A stretch of DNA of 64,000 bases, taken from contig NZ_QYZP01000001.1 of assembly GCF_003595215.1 (NCBI RefSeq), positions 62,001 through 126,000 of the forward strand, written 5' to 3'. Source of the stretch: Nesterenkonia natronophila (GTDB lineage: Bacteria > Actinomycetota > Actinomycetes > Actinomycetales > Micrococcaceae). Shown here piece after piece: positions 18,494 to 27,585 of this stretch. The notes beneath the pieces are model-generated. The model was given only the letters and a program-made list of their open reading frames with translations. It was not told the origin of the DNA and searched no databases. The stretch's first letter is position 1. Every line of letters starts with the position of its first letter. The position numbers and the translations under genes were made by a program.

Positions 18494-19357
18494 ATGTCAT
18501 CGTCACCTTCTGCACACACGCGCCCATCCCCGCCTGAAGGCAACCACGTGCTGCTTGCAGGATGTGGTGACTTAGGTGCTCATGTGGGCCAGCTGCTGAC
18601 CCGGTCCGGTCATCGGGTGACCGGGGTCCGGCGCAATCCGCAGACAGCTCGAGTGCCATTCCCGGTGATTGGCATGGACTTAGCTGACCCTGGGACTAAG
18701 CAGCTTCCCGCAGTGCACGCTGTGGTGATCGCGCTGACTGCCGACACCTACGACGCCGCAGGTTATGAGCGCGCCTACCGGCAGACTCTTCGCGGGTTGG
18801 CGAAGGCTTTGCCTGAGGCCCCAGAACGGGTGGTGCTGGTGTCTTCGACGGGCGCGCTTGGGGAGCACGATGGCCAGGTGGTCACCGAGAAGACCGAACC
18901 GCGCCCCGAACGCGCCACAGGAAAGGTGCTGTTGGCAGCTGAACGGGATGTGCAGGAAATTTTTGAGGCGGTGACAGTGCTCCGCGCTGCGGGCATTTAT
19001 GGTCCGGGGCGCACTCGGACAATCGACCAGGTGTTGCGTGGGAGCCCGGTTGACCACCAGCGCATCACCAATCGCATTCACCGTGACGATCTCTCAGCTG
19101 TCATTGTGCGACTGCTTGAAACCGAGGATGCCCCTGCCTTGCTGCACGGAGTGGACACCGAACCGGCCCCCCTGGGCAGGGTAGTGGAGTTTGTAGCCGG
19201 GCTACTGAATGTTCCTGTGCCGGAAGATTCAGGCTCGGGTCGACCCCATGGAAAGACGCTTGACGGCACCGCCCTGCAGCGCTTTCTGGGGGAGCACCCC
19301 CTGCAGTTCCCTACGTATCGTGAGGGCTACGCGGCGCTGGTGGAAGCCAGGGGCTGA
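18494..19357 (+). CDS. NAD(P)-binding epimerase/dehydratase-like protein
   Basis: This 287-residue extended SDR-like protein resembles the YeeZ group. A Rossmann start, HVLLAGCGDLGAHVGQLL, is at about 19-36, and VVLVSSTGALGEHDG sits where SDRs carry the catalytic serine. The usual YxxxK is not obvious; AAGIYGPGRT follows at the expected substrate loop. The first 18 residues are serine/proline rich and may be a tail. It stands alone between DnaA-box-like sites and the convergent photolyase. A nucleotide-sugar or sugar substrate is likely by family but cannot be named. Confidence 0.82.
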   Translation: MSSSPSAHTRPSPPEGNHVLLAGCGDLGAHVGQLLTRSGHRVTGVRRNPQTARVPFPVIGMDLADPGTKQLPAVHAVVIALTADTYDAAGYERAYRQTLRGLAKALPEAPERVVLVSSTGALGEHDGQVVTEKTEPRPERATGKVLLAAERDVQEIFEAVTVLRAAGIYGPGRTRTIDQVLRGSPVDHQRITNRIHRDDLSAVIVRLLETEDAPALLHGVDTEPAPLGRVVEFVAGLLNVPVPEDSGSGRPHGKTLDGTALQRFLGEHPLQFPTYREGYAALVEARG

Positions 19358-19377
19358 TCAGACCGCAGGCAGACCTG

Positions 19378-20772
19378 CTATGTGTTCTTACCGGTGATAG
19401 TGGCGTAGTCGGCTAGGGCATTCTGCCGCGATTCCTGAAGGTCGACCAACGGTTCGGGATAGTCCTCGGTTCCATACTCGGGAATCCACGTGCGAACATA
19501 GCGAAAGTCGGGGTCGAACCGCTTCTGCTGGCGTTCGGGGTTGAAGATCCTGAAGTACGGTGCAGCGTCGGCGCCGCAGCCTGCCACCCACTGCCAGTTG
19601 ACAGGATTGGATGCGGCGTCGGCGTCCACGAGCGTGTCCCAGAACCAGGCTTCACCGGCCCGCCAATCGATGCCCAGGTTCTTCACCAGGAGGCTCGCGG
19701 TCACCATACGTACGCGATTGTGCATGTTTCCGGTCGCCCAGAGTTCTCGGAGCCCGGCATCGGCCAGCGGAAATCCGGTGCGACCGGCCGTCCAGGCCCG
19801 GAATGTCTCGGGGTCATCTTGCTGCCCCTTCCAGGGGTAGCTGTCGAATTCGGCGCGCATATTGACCGTCGGCAGCTCGGGGAAGTGGTACAGAAGGTGC
19901 CAGCTGAAGTCCCTCCAGCCCAATTGAGTGCGGAACCTGGTCTTACTCTCGGCGTGAGTGATCCCGCCAGCAGCATCCCAGACCTGCTGAGGACTCAGCT
20001 GTCCGAAGCGCAGATAGGGCGAGACTCGCGACGTCGCAGTCGCGTCCGGGTACTGCCCGTGCTCGTGGTAACTATCCGCCTCCTCCTCGACGAACGTCTT
20101 CAGCCGGCGGTGTGCCCCAGTCTCTGTTGGGTCCCAGATCTCGTGCCAGTCTCGAGCCCAATTCGGCGCGGTGGGACGCAGCGCAAGACTTTCAACGTCC
20201 CCGATGGGGACCCCTAGTTCGGTGAGCCTGGCTGAGGCGCTGGAGAGATCCCCCAGTGCCGCAGGGGCATCCTGGGGTTCTGCAATGTCTCGAGCGCTGA
20301 GTGCTCTCCAGAAGGGGGTGAAGACTTTGTATGGTCCTCCAGTGGTGGTTTGGATGGTCCATGGTTCCCCCAGCAGTGTCGCCGCGAAACTGTGGGCCGC
20401 GGTTCCTTGATCCGCTAGGCGCTGCTTCAAACCGGCGTCGAGTTCACGCTCGGGACCCCCGTAGCGACGCGACCAATGCACCCGATCCGCCTTTGTGTCA
20501 GCCACTAGCGCCGGGAGCAGGGTCTGTGGATCTCCACTTCGGATCAGGAGTGGAATGCCGCGATCGCCGAGCTCTTCCCGCAGAGAGTTCAATGCCTCAT
20601 GGAGCCACCATTTGGCCGCTCCGCCAAGGGGTCGGATGCCGGTTGAGTGTTCGTCCAGGATGTACACTCCCAGAACATCACCAGGGTCTTTGGCGCGGTC
20701 TCGCGCGGCACGCAGCGAGGGGTTGTCCCATACACGGAGATCATCCCTGAACCAATGGATGGTCCGGCTCAT
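19378..20772 (-). CDS. phr: Deoxyribodipyrimidine photolyase
   Basis: This 464-residue flavoprotein repairs UV-induced pyrimidine dimers using blue light. The N-terminal antenna domain starts IHWFRDDLRVWDNPSL. The C-terminal FAD domain contains SPYLRFGQLSPQQVW, LGWRDFSWHLLYHFP, the NMHNRVRMVTASLLVK helix and NWQWVAGCGADAAPYFRIFNP, all typical of class I CPD photolyases. Its start overlaps the stop of the upstream DUF2867-type reductase by four bases, so they form an operon. Photolyase paired with a DUF2867 SDR is a recurrent light-response arrangement. Confidence 0.95.
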   Translation of the reverse strand: MSRTIHWFRDDLRVWDNPSLRAARDRAKDPGDVLGVYILDEHSTGIRPLGGAAKWWLHEALNSLREELGDRGIPLLIRSGDPQTLLPALVADTKADRVHWSRRYGGPERELDAGLKQRLADQGTAAHSFAATLLGEPWTIQTTTGGPYKVFTPFWRALSARDIAEPQDAPAALGDLSSASARLTELGVPIGDVESLALRPTAPNWARDWHEIWDPTETGAHRRLKTFVEEEADSYHEHGQYPDATATSRVSPYLRFGQLSPQQVWDAAGGITHAESKTRFRTQLGWRDFSWHLLYHFPELPTVNMRAEFDSYPWKGQQDDPETFRAWTAGRTGFPLADAGLRELWATGNMHNRVRMVTASLLVKNLGIDWRAGEAWFWDTLVDADAASNPVNWQWVAGCGADAAPYFRIFNPERQQKRFDPDFRYVRTWIPEYGTEDYPEPLVDLQESRQNALADYATITGKNT

Positions 20773-22358
20773 CGGGCTCCCTCTGCAGTGCCGGAGGACG
20801 CCCTTGACTCAGCATTCCGTGCCTCTTCGATGATGTTCTCCAGCATGGTGGGGAAAATGGACCGGTGGAATGGGGCCATAGATCTCCAGTACAGGCGGCC
20901 TCGGAGATTCTGCGCGTAGAACACTGCCCGTTGAGTGAGCCGAACGGTGCCGTTGGGTTTGCCGGGCTCGAGTTCTTCCACGGTGAATTCCAACCAGGCA
21001 TGGCCGGCAACCTTCATCTCCGCACGCAGCAGCAGACGATGTCCCGGTTCCAGTTTCTCCACACGCCACCAGTCCACTGGGTCTCCGACTCTGAGCGTGT
21101 CCGGCAGACGACGTCCCCGATTCAACCCGGCTCCGCCGACCAACTTGTCCCACACCCCGCGCACTTTCCAGGCCAGCGGCCAGGAGTGCCACCCGTTGGC
21201 GCCGCCGATTCCTTCAATGACTTCCCACAATGCTTCACTGCTGACCTGGTCCGTCTCTGTACTGCGGGCGTCCTCAAATCGGGCAAGTCCTGCCCATTCC
21301 GGGTCAGAGGGGAGGGACCCTGCAGATTGATCCAGGGGACCCATATCGGCGTCCCAATTAGTATCCACCTCACCCTCGTGCTCGCGACGCAATGCTAATG
21401 TCACAGCCTCACGGTAATTGAGCAGCCCAGCTGGCGGCTGAGGGATGTATCGATCTACTTCTCTGCTGTTGGTGACGGCGTCGTTCTGAAGTGACCGTAC
21501 CAGCGGAATAGTGAGCGTCATGGGCAGAGGTGTGACAAGACCAACCCAGATGCCGGAGAGCGTGGCCGCCGGAAGCGGCAACGCGAGTACCTTTCGGGGC
21601 TTCAAGCCCGCGATGGCGGCGAACTCCTTCATGACTTCCGAGTACTTCATTGTCTCCCCGGAGCCGATGTCCAGTATTTGGTTGATGTCCTCAGTCGCAT
21701 CAGCGGCGGCGAGCAGATAGTGCAGGACGTCACGAATAGCCACCGGTTCTACCCTGTTCTCCACCCAGTCAGGTGCGGGCATCACACGGAGGGCGAGTGC
21801 AAGATGTCGGATCATCTCAAAGGACGCGGATCCGGAACCAATGATGATTCCCGCCTGGAATGCCACCGTGTTGACCGGGCTCTCGAGCAGGATCCTGGCC
21901 ACCTCGGCCCGTGACCGCATATGTGGGGAGAGCTTCACACCTTCCGGGTGCAGGCCCCCCAAATAGATGATGCGGGAAACGCCTTCCCGCTCAGCGGCAG
22001 CGGCGATTTGGCGAGCGGACTCCGCTTCACGCTCCTCGAAGTCGCCTCCGCCGCCCATGGCGTGCACCAGCAGGTAGACCACATCAACGCCGTGCATGGC
22101 TCCATCCAGGCCCGTGTTGTCCTCGAGATCCACATAATGGATCTCGACCTGATCCCCCCAAGGAGCGTGCTGCATCTTGGTCACTGACCGGGCCGCAGCG
22201 CGGACCTCGTGCCCTGCCTGTAGGAGTCGGGGAACTAGGCGGCCCCCGATGTATCCGGTCGCGCCCAGCACCAGGACCTTCTTCGGATGCGCGCTGGGTT
22301 GGATCTTCTCTTTTCCCAACCGGTCCTGACGTGCATTCGATTGTTGAGACTGATCCAC
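20769..22358 (-). CDS. NmrA-like NAD(P)-binding protein with C-terminal DUF2867 domain
   Basis: This two-domain protein has 529 residues. The N-terminal half is an atypical SDR with KVLVLGATGYIGGRLVPRLLQAGHEV (glycine motif at about 29-38) and RIIYLGGLHPEG. The C-terminal half (about 360-515) is a DUF2867/SRPBCC-like domain with GDPVDWWRVEKLEPGHRLLLRAEM and GRLYWRSMAPFHRSIFP. No transmembrane helix is clear. It precedes phr with a four-base overlap. Its substrate is unknown; association with photolyase in light-regulated clusters suggests a role in pigment, lipid or oxidative-stress chemistry, which is inference. Confidence 0.85.
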   Translation of the reverse strand: MDQSQQSNARQDRLGKEKIQPSAHPKKVLVLGATGYIGGRLVPRLLQAGHEVRAAARSVTKMQHAPWGDQVEIHYVDLEDNTGLDGAMHGVDVVYLLVHAMGGGGDFEEREAESARQIAAAAEREGVSRIIYLGGLHPEGVKLSPHMRSRAEVARILLESPVNTVAFQAGIIIGSGSASFEMIRHLALALRVMPAPDWVENRVEPVAIRDVLHYLLAAADATEDINQILDIGSGETMKYSEVMKEFAAIAGLKPRKVLALPLPAATLSGIWVGLVTPLPMTLTIPLVRSLQNDAVTNSREVDRYIPQPPAGLLNYREAVTLALRREHEGEVDTNWDADMGPLDQSAGSLPSDPEWAGLARFEDARSTETDQVSSEALWEVIEGIGGANGWHSWPLAWKVRGVWDKLVGGAGLNRGRRLPDTLRVGDPVDWWRVEKLEPGHRLLLRAEMKVAGHAWLEFTVEELEPGKPNGTVRLTQRAVFYAQNLRGRLYWRSMAPFHRSIFPTMLENIIEEARNAESRASSGTAEGAR

Positions 22359-22581
22359 TGCAAACCTCCCACGCGTCGGTGCCCGTAGGCACCAGCATCA
22401 CCAAGTGGTTGATGCCGCGAGTCGGTTCCCGGAACGTTTTCAGCCTACGGGCCAATGAGGTTATCGTCTCACAGGCAAATCGAGCGTTCCTGGGAAACTG
22501 GTGAGACGTGGGACTCTGAAGAGAGACCGGGTGCCGCGTTCGCTTCAGGCGCGGTGCGCCAATGGACAGCCAAGTGCTTGC

Positions 22582-23577
22582 CTAGATCGCACATCCTGTC
22601 ACGACTGCGGCGATGGCGGCACCGTGAGCGGCGGTGCTGGTCACGACGAGGACCGTCATGATTGCGAAGATCGCCATCGCTCCAAGAGTCCCCTGGCGGG
22701 GATCTGCTGGAGATATCAGTTGCCGCACCCGTTCCGGACCCGCGGCGAGCATCATCCGCTGTGGCCCCGACTGCTGGGTCGCGGTCCGCTGTGCGTTGCT
22801 CGCATCCCCCATGATCAGTAGGGCGGAGGCAAGCGCACGTGTCCCGACCTTTCGCTGGGCAGCGTTGTCTGCTGAAATCTCCAAGTAGTGCGGTACGGCG
22901 TCGGCAATGGCCGCAGCGAAAGGCACCCATCTCAGGGGTCCTGTGATGCTGCCGATGAAGTCTAAGATCAGATGATGGCGCTCGCGCAGGTGAGCCGCCT
23001 CATGCTCAAGAACTGCGCGCAGCTCCTGTTCGTCCAAAGCCTCGAGCAGGCCTGTCGAGACTATGATTCCGCAGCTGTGCCGGCCCAACGCGAAAGCGGC
23101 AGGCTGAGGGTCGGCGACCACCGTGACCTGGTAGCCCGCGACGTTCTTGCGTCGTCCCACGGGCAGCAGCGTCTGACACGTTGTGCGCAGTTGAGCGTGA
23201 CGCTTGAACACGGAGCGCAGGCCGAGGACCATCACTACCGCCAGCGCCAACGCCGGCGCCAGCAGGAACACTACCGAGGGCACACTGGTCTCCACCGCCA
23301 CGCCGGAGGCGAACGGGTTGGAGGCCTCCAGGCATCGCTGACAGACCTCCGCCATCGGTGCGGGCAGCGGACTGGGCCCTGTCAGCGCCCAGGCCAAGAA
23401 GAGCCCTGCCGCTATGACAGAAGCCATCCACAGCAGCAGACCTCCCCCAAGGGACAGGACGGTGGCACGGGGGAAGCGGGTCAGCAGCGGAGTCGCTGCT
23501 TGAATCAGAGGGCGGCCGACAAAGGCCACTGCCACAACGACCCCGACCATCAACAGGGCCAGCGGGAGCGCGCTCAC
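22582..23577 (-). CDS. M56-family membrane metallopeptidase (BlaR1/MecR1-like)
   Basis: This 331-residue integral membrane protease has helices near residues 4-25, 40-65 and 105-125, plus a C-terminal helix. The zinc site HEAAH (in LEHEAAHLRERHH) identifies it as M56. In BlaR1 systems such a protease cleaves the BlaI repressor after sensing an outside signal. It lacks a penicillin-binding sensor domain, so it does not sense beta-lactams as BlaR1 does. It overlaps the BlaI-type gene by four bases and is last in the operon. The signal is unknown; the divergent thiol-redox genes suggest envelope redox or metal stress. Confidence 0.9.
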   Translation of the reverse strand: MSALPLALLMVGVVVAVAFVGRPLIQAATPLLTRFPRATVLSLGGGLLLWMASVIAAGLFLAWALTGPSPLPAPMAEVCQRCLEASNPFASGVAVETSVPSVVFLLAPALALAVVMVLGLRSVFKRHAQLRTTCQTLLPVGRRKNVAGYQVTVVADPQPAAFALGRHSCGIIVSTGLLEALDEQELRAVLEHEAAHLRERHHLILDFIGSITGPLRWVPFAAAIADAVPHYLEISADNAAQRKVGTRALASALLIMGDASNAQRTATQQSGPQRMMLAAGPERVRQLISPADPRQGTLGAMAIFAIMTVLVVTSTAAHGAAIAAVVTGCAI

Positions 23578-23963
23578 GAGGTCTTCCCGGGATTCTCATC
23601 GGCAAGGTAGGCGCGCAAGAGATTCCTCTCCTCATCTGGCATGGTGTCCACAAAGTGCAGGATAGAGGCTGTGCGATCTCGGCTGACGCCCAGCGCCTGG
23701 CGCATCAGGGCGGCAGTGTGCTCTTCACGCGTACATCGTGGGGCATAACGAACGTACCGTCCTTGCCGTCTTGCTTCAACAAGGCCCTTGCGCTCCAGAT
23801 TTCCCATGACGGTCGCAATGGTGGTGTAGGCGGGCTGACTGGGCAGCTGATCCATCACTTCACGCACCGTGTGTGAGGAGTAGTCCCACAACAAGTCCAT
23901 GACCCGCTGCTCCAGGGGCCCCAGCCGTTCACCGGTCACGGTCGAATGGGTGTCTGAGCTCAT
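23574..23963 (-). CDS. BlaI/MecI/CopY-family transcriptional repressor
   Basis: This 129-residue winged-helix repressor shows the family pattern: LGPLEQRVMDLLWDYSSHTVREV, then AYTTIATVMGNLERKGLVEARRQGRYVRYAPRC. The C-terminal helices form the dimer interface where M56 proteases cleave. It is encoded between a CxxC membrane protein and the M56 protease, with four-base overlaps on both sides. Two TAGTNACTA palindromes lie in the divergent promoter at 24565-24591 and are the obvious candidate operators, so it probably represses its own operon and the dsbA-ccdA operon. Confidence 0.92.
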   Translation of the reverse strand: MSSDTHSTVTGERLGPLEQRVMDLLWDYSSHTVREVMDQLPSQPAYTTIATVMGNLERKGLVEARRQGRYVRYAPRCTREEHTAALMRQALGVSRDRTASILHFVDTMPDEERNLLRAYLADENPGKTS

Positions 23964-24532
23964 GCGGGAACTGCTGCCTTCCGAACGGGTAGTGCGCAGG
24001 CCACCTGCCCCTTGAGCCGCCAGATCAACGCCACCCCCGTGAGAAGCATGGCGCCAAGGGCGAGGAACGGCTGTATGGGGGCGAAGTACGTGATCGCCCC
24101 GGAATACCCAAGGGCTAGTAGTGCAATTTTGTTACATACGGGACATCCGACGGCGAACCACGCCATCACTCCCCCGATTATACCCAACCGGCTGCCGCGC
24201 CGGTCTTCGGAAGCCGAGTCGTTGGGCCCCTGATCCCCAGTGGGGGCTGCAGCGGCGAGGTCCGACGCGGGGGCACGCACATAGGTCGCCAGGAGCATGC
24301 CGCTCAGGACGGAGGTGAGGATCCACACCGGATAGTTCCACCAAACCGGTGCGATATCTCTGGCAAAGACAGGATTGGGGATCAGTACCGTTGCCACTCC
24401 TATGAGGAGCCCGACGATGATGGCAGCAACTGCAGCGACCGCTATCTGCCGAGTATTCCAGGCACGCAGGGCCTGAACGGCTAAACCGGTCTGGGTACGC
24501 CAGCTGGTACGTCGATCAAAGAGGGAAACCAT
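23960..24532 (-). CDS. Four-helix membrane protein with a CPVC motif
   Basis: This 190-residue membrane protein of unknown function has hydrophobic helices at about 29-50, 66-85, 117-145 and 150-172. A GCPVCNKIALLALG segment puts Cys130 and Cys133 at the start of the third helix, like a redox-active or metal-binding pair. The ATG at 24532 gives MVSLFDRRTSW; a TTG at 24556 would add eight residues, and neither has a clear ribosome site. It overlaps blaI by four bases and heads the operon. Location opposite dsbA and ccdA suggests it joins a thiol relay. Confidence 0.78.
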   Translation of the reverse strand: MVSLFDRRTSWRTQTGLAVQALRAWNTRQIAVAAVAAIIVGLLIGVATVLIPNPVFARDIAPVWWNYPVWILTSVLSGMLLATYVRAPASDLAAAAPTGDQGPNDSASEDRRGSRLGIIGGVMAWFAVGCPVCNKIALLALGYSGAITYFAPIQPFLALGAMLLTGVALIWRLKGQVACALPVRKAAVPA

Positions 24533-24564
24533 TCCCCCACTATGCCCTACGTTCAACTAAGTTG

Positions 24565-24591
24565 CATAGTTACTACGCATCATAGTTACTA
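24565..24591. promoter_or_regulatory. Tandem near-palindromic operators in the blaI/dsbA divergent promoter
   Basis: CATAGTTACTA occurs at 24565-24575 and 24581-24591, a 16-base period. Each contains TAGTTACTA, a palindrome about its central base (TAGT-N-ACTA). They lie between the two divergent operons, where a BlaI-type dimer would be expected to bind. BlaI operators of other actinobacteria are related TAGTA/TACTA dyads. Confidence 0.7.
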
Positions 24592-24627
24592 TGGTGGGCA
24601 GTAAGTTTTGTCGTGAAAGGCGCCGTT

Positions 24628-25416
24628 ATGCTCTCAGATACCACTTCCTCTCGGTCGAAGCCACCAATGCGGATCGGCACCGTCCTCCCAGTGGTCGTCA
24701 TTGTGATCGCCGCGGCCCTGACCGCGTTCGTGATCTGGCAGGCAAGTAGCGACGACTCCCCGGATCAGAGTGTCGAATCTGCCGATGAGACCCAGGCTGA
24801 AGATGGACCCGAAGGTGATGGGCCGGTGACGGTTCCGGAAGGGGGCGTCGAGCCGGAGCAGCCAGACCTGAGTGATATTGAGCGTCGTGCCCCAGAGGAT
24901 CTGTTGGCAGTCGGTCCGGCCGAGGCGCCGGTGGCTCTTGTGATGTTCAGTGATTTCCAATGCCCGTTCTGTGCCACCTGGCACGAGGAGACTCTGCCCA
25001 CCATGATGGACTACGTGGAGGCGGGCGACCTTCGGATCGAATGGCGCGACGTCAACGTCTTCGGTGACGCTTCAGAGCGAGCAGCCCGCGCCTCCTACGC
25101 CGCGGCGCTGCAGGGCCAGTTCCTCCGCTACCACGAACTGCTCTTCCCCAATGGAGAGACGCTTTCCGAAGCACAGCTCAGCGAGGAGAGCCTCATTGAA
25201 CTGGCGCAGCAGTTAGATATGGATGTCGACCAGTTCGAAGAGGACCTGAAGTCCGCGGAAGTTGCAGATCAAATCAGCGCAAACGCAGAAGAAGGGCTAT
25301 CTATCGGAGCGTACTCCACGCCCACATTCATCGTCGCAGGCGAACCGATCGTCGGTGCCCAACCGACGGAGGTCTTCATCTCGGCTGTCGACGACGCGCT
25401 CGCAGACGCTGACTGA
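24628..25416 (+). CDS. Membrane-anchored DsbA-family thiol-disulfide oxidoreductase
   Basis: This 262-residue protein has an N-terminal signal-anchor helix (about 14-36), an acidic linker, and a DsbA-like thioredoxin fold with the active site CPFC (Cys112, Cys115, in FSDFQCPFCATW). The cis-proline loop is YSTPTFIVAGEPIVG. It would oxidise or isomerise disulfides outside the membrane. I prefer the ATG at 24628, with AAAGG eight bases upstream, over the GTG at 24613. Its stop overlaps the ccdA start by one base, which fits electron supply or removal by the CcdA protein. It is probably controlled by the BlaI-type operators upstream. Confidence 0.9.
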   Translation: MLSDTTSSRSKPPMRIGTVLPVVVIVIAAALTAFVIWQASSDDSPDQSVESADETQAEDGPEGDGPVTVPEGGVEPEQPDLSDIERRAPEDLLAVGPAEAPVALVMFSDFQCPFCATWHEETLPTMMDYVEAGDLRIEWRDVNVFGDASERAARASYAAALQGQFLRYHELLFPNGETLSEAQLSEESLIELAQQLDMDVDQFEEDLKSAEVADQISANAEEGLSIGAYSTPTFIVAGEPIVGAQPTEVFISAVDDALADAD

Positions 25417-26288
25417 TGGAGATCAGTCTGATCACCGCCTTCCTCGGAGGCATGCTTGCCCTGCTCAGCCCCTGCAGCGCTCTGTTATTGCCGGCTTTCT
25501 TCGCGTCCACCGTCGGCGCCCGCATGAAACTGTTGACACACGGGGCCACCTTCTATCTCGGACTTGTCGTCACGCTAGTACCGTTGGGGTTGGGTTTGGG
25601 TGCGATCGGTACGCTGTTCACAGACCATCGGGGCACCCTCATCGTCGCCACCTCGGTGATCCTCATAATCCTTGGGGTTGTTCAGATGGCGGGGTTAGGG
25701 TTCGACCTCTCGAAGGCACTTCCGGGAACTCAGCGCCTGCAGCAGCAAGCGCATACACGCAAAGGTCTTCTCCGGACCTTCCTCCTGGGTGCCGCCAGCG
25801 GTGTGGCGGGCTTCTGCGCGGGTCCGATACTTGGGGCGATCCTCACCTTGGCTCTCGCACACGGCAGCGTCGGGCACGCAGGACTCATGCTTGCAATTTA
25901 CGGCGCAGGCATGGTGGTCCCCCTGATCATCCTGGCCGCGCTGTGGGGACGAATCGGAGCGAGGTCGATGACGCTGATCAGGGGACGCAGCTTCTCGCTC
26001 TTCAGTCGCCGACTTCACACCACCTCAGTCATCGCCGGAGCGCTGATAGCTGGTGTAGGAGTACTGTTCTGGACCACTAATGGCCTGGTGACAGCACCTT
26101 CGCTGGTGCCAAATGAAGTCCAGGCGTGGCTGCAAACGTTCAGTGCTTCAGTCTCTGGTCCGGTGGCCGACATCTTGTTGATCATCGGTGCCGCTGCCGT
26201 GATCCTCACGATTTGGTCAGTCAATCGTCGCTCCGCCAGCCGCGCCCGGGCCAATGAGGGAAACGACCGTCAGGAAGCCCAGCGATGA
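25416..26288 (+). CDS. CcdA/DsbD-like transmembrane thiol-electron carrier
   Basis: This 290-residue protein has about six to seven helices and moves reducing electrons across the membrane from cytoplasmic thioredoxin to extracytoplasmic thiol proteins. The two conserved CcdA cysteines are visible: Cys20 in LLSPCSALLLPAFF and another in GVAGFCAGPILGAIL (about 134). The second half repeats the first in pattern. The C-terminal extension has an extra helix and a basic tail. The start shares one base with the dsbA stop and the end overlaps the lipoprotein gene by four bases, so these act as one unit. Confidence 0.9.
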   Translation: MEISLITAFLGGMLALLSPCSALLLPAFFASTVGARMKLLTHGATFYLGLVVTLVPLGLGLGAIGTLFTDHRGTLIVATSVILIILGVVQMAGLGFDLSKALPGTQRLQQQAHTRKGLLRTFLLGAASGVAGFCAGPILGAILTLALAHGSVGHAGLMLAIYGAGMVVPLIILAALWGRIGARSMTLIRGRSFSLFSRRLHTTSVIAGALIAGVGVLFWTTNGLVTAPSLVPNEVQAWLQTFSASVSGPVADILLIIGAAAVILTIWSVNRRSASRARANEGNDRQEAQR

Positions 26289-27556
26289 AGTCTCCAACTA
26301 TGCGCCTGCCGTTTCACCGAAGTGCCGCGCTGTTGGGGGCCCTGGCACTGACGCTGGTCGCGTGCACTTCTGACGAGGATCGCCAGTCCGCCGAAGATGT
26401 TGACGTGCCAGAACCTCAAGTCCCTTATGACCCGGAACCGGTCAGCGTTCAGGCACCCGCCGAAGACGCAGAAGTCGATGACGTTCAATTTCCCACGCAT
26501 TTGTCGGATCGCATCAGTGTGGACCCAGCATGGGACACTCCCCCGCAAGTCCACGACGGGGTCTTCCTTGCCCCCCGGGAACAGGAGGGCAAACTCGTGT
26601 TCAGTGCCGTTGGTGCTGAGGGGACCCTCCTGTGGACCGCCGAACGGCCACTGAGCGGCTCAGGTTTCACTGTGACTGCGGCCGACGATCGGCCGCTCGC
26701 CGTGTTGACTGATTTAGACAACCAGAATGAGACTGATGAATCAGCAGGCGTTAACGCGGCGACCGCCTATGATCTGCACACCGGTGAAGAGGTATGGGGC
26801 CCCGTCGAGATTCCGGGACCGCATCAGGGCCCGGGGTTGGTCTTCGCCGAGCAGGACGACGAATCGGTGGACAGTACGGGGCGGCAAGTCGCGCTCGACT
26901 CCGCGACGGGCGAGCCAAGCGAGGAGGATTCTCACATCATTGGAGAGTTCTTCGGAACACTAGTCTTCACCGACGGTAATGAGCTCGTGGCCTCCACGGA
27001 CAGGCAGACCAATGAGCTCTGGCGAACCACGGTCCCCGAAGATCTGACCCATGAGGCCACCGAGGAGATTGTCAGCCCCTCAACTAACCGGCTGCCACCG
27101 GGGAGTGCGCTGATCGGATTGCCCGAACAAGGTTACGGGCTGTGGGATATCACTGAGGGTGAGCTCCTGAAGGGCGACCTCGATGATGCGATGTTCGACC
27201 TTATGTCAGAGACCTGGGTTGGGGTCCGAGAGGAAGAACTGGTGGGATTTGATCTCAACGGTGAACAGGTCTGGTCCGAAGAGCTCAGCGCTGAGGCGCA
27301 GCTCCTCGGGGTGGGTGGAGTGATGGCGTACGTCCTGACGGAAAAGGACGAATTGCGGACCTACAACACGGTCACGGGCAGCACCACCAGGCTCTACGAT
27401 CCGCTGGAGGAAGGCACCGCAGCCATACCTTTGGCTTTCACCGACCGGGGCGCCACGGCTGTGGACACCGGCACGGAGCTCCTTCTGGTCACCGACACAT
27501 CACGTCCTACGGAAGACTATGCAGAAGATGAGACCTCGATCGACGCCGATCCCTAG
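26285..27556 (+). CDS. Secreted lipoprotein with PQQ-like beta-propeller
   Basis: This 423-residue lipoprotein has a signal peptide ending in the lipobox LVAC (cleavage before Cys28). The mature protein starts with an acidic linker, then shows repeated blade-like segments (GTLLWTAERPLSG, YDLHTGEEVWGPVEI, NELWRTTVPEDL, NGEQVWSEELSA), typical of PQQ-type propellers that serve as binding scaffolds. Few cysteines remain in the mature part, so it is probably not itself a redox relay. It overlaps ccdA by four bases and likely works in the same envelope complex. The partner is unknown. Confidence 0.8.
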   Translation: MKSPTMRLPFHRSAALLGALALTLVACTSDEDRQSAEDVDVPEPQVPYDPEPVSVQAPAEDAEVDDVQFPTHLSDRISVDPAWDTPPQVHDGVFLAPREQEGKLVFSAVGAEGTLLWTAERPLSGSGFTVTAADDRPLAVLTDLDNQNETDESAGVNAATAYDLHTGEEVWGPVEIPGPHQGPGLVFAEQDDESVDSTGRQVALDSATGEPSEEDSHIIGEFFGTLVFTDGNELVASTDRQTNELWRTTVPEDLTHEATEEIVSPSTNRLPPGSALIGLPEQGYGLWDITEGELLKGDLDDAMFDLMSETWVGVREEELVGFDLNGEQVWSEELSAEAQLLGVGGVMAYVLTEKDELRTYNTVTGSTTRLYDPLEEGTAAIPLAFTDRGATAVDTGTELLLVTDTSRPTEDYAEDETSIDADP

Positions 27557-27585
27557 AGATTTCTGACACATGAGAGGCAACCGCT

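Noticed and set aside
22359..22581. Possible small gene between the DUF2867-type and M56 genes
   Set aside because: Short frames exist on both strands but none has a ribosome site with a plausible protein.
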